Assembly: GCA_030613285.1 (NCBI GenBank)
Contig: JAUWME010000099.1
Location: forward strand, 1-7,473
From: Candidatus Zymogenus sp.
GTDB lineage: Bacteria > Desulfobacterota > Zymogenia > Zymogenales > Zymogenaceae
Direction: 5' to 3'
DNA: 7,473 bases
The first letter of the stretch is position 1. Every line of letters begins with the position of its first letter. This document shows positions 7,471-7,473 of the stretch, one piece after another. Below the pieces are notes generated by a model. That model was not told the DNA's origin and did no database searches. It saw only the letters and a list, made by a program, of their open reading frames with translations. The translations under genes and the position numbers were made by a program.

Positions 7471-7473
7471 GAC

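Overview
The window carries four genes, all on the minus strand and all reading from the right edge towards the left. Two exported proteins of the cell envelope are followed by two enzymes of purine nucleoside salvage. The Sec signal peptides, good AGGA-type ribosome binding sites, tight gene spacing and moderate base composition indicate a bacterium. A Gram-negative one is most likely, perhaps of a deltaproteobacterial type, but nothing here fixes the lineage. I saw no tRNA, rRNA, CRISPR array, insertion sequence or other mobile element.

Layout in transcription order. (1) 7470-4555: a 971-residue exported protein with a signal peptide, a small N-terminal alpha/beta module, about seven TPR-like repeats of roughly 40 residues, a helical linker and a C-terminal CHAT domain (caspase-like fold). 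The two catalytic motifs of CHAT appear to be lost. (2) After a 16-bp gap, 4538-1038: a 1166-residue exported protein made almost wholly of 32 full 34-residue TPR repeats, with one half-repeat near the C-terminus. (3) After an 89-bp gap holding a strong 8-bp hairpin (1003-1024), 948-85: a purine nucleoside phosphorylase of the trimeric PNP/MTAP family. (4) Overlapping it by ATGA, 88-1: the first 29 codons of an amidohydrolase-like protein, plausibly a nucleoside deaminase of the MtaD type.

How the genes may work together. The first two are probably co-transcribed and act outside the cytoplasm as an interaction scaffold; their client is unknown. The last two are translationally coupled and make sense as a deaminase plus phosphorylase pair. 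The phosphorylase keeps the Glu/Asn pair that reads 6-oxopurines but has Leu where classic PNP has the His that contacts the ribose 5'-hydroxyl. This suggests 5'-methylthioinosine salvage (MTA deaminated, then phosphorolysed) rather than plain inosine/guanosine salvage. Whether the envelope pair and the salvage pair share one transcript is unclear because of the hairpin between them.

The best candidates for something undescribed are the exported, apparently inactive CHAT protein with its giant TPR partner, and the predicted methylthioinosine route.
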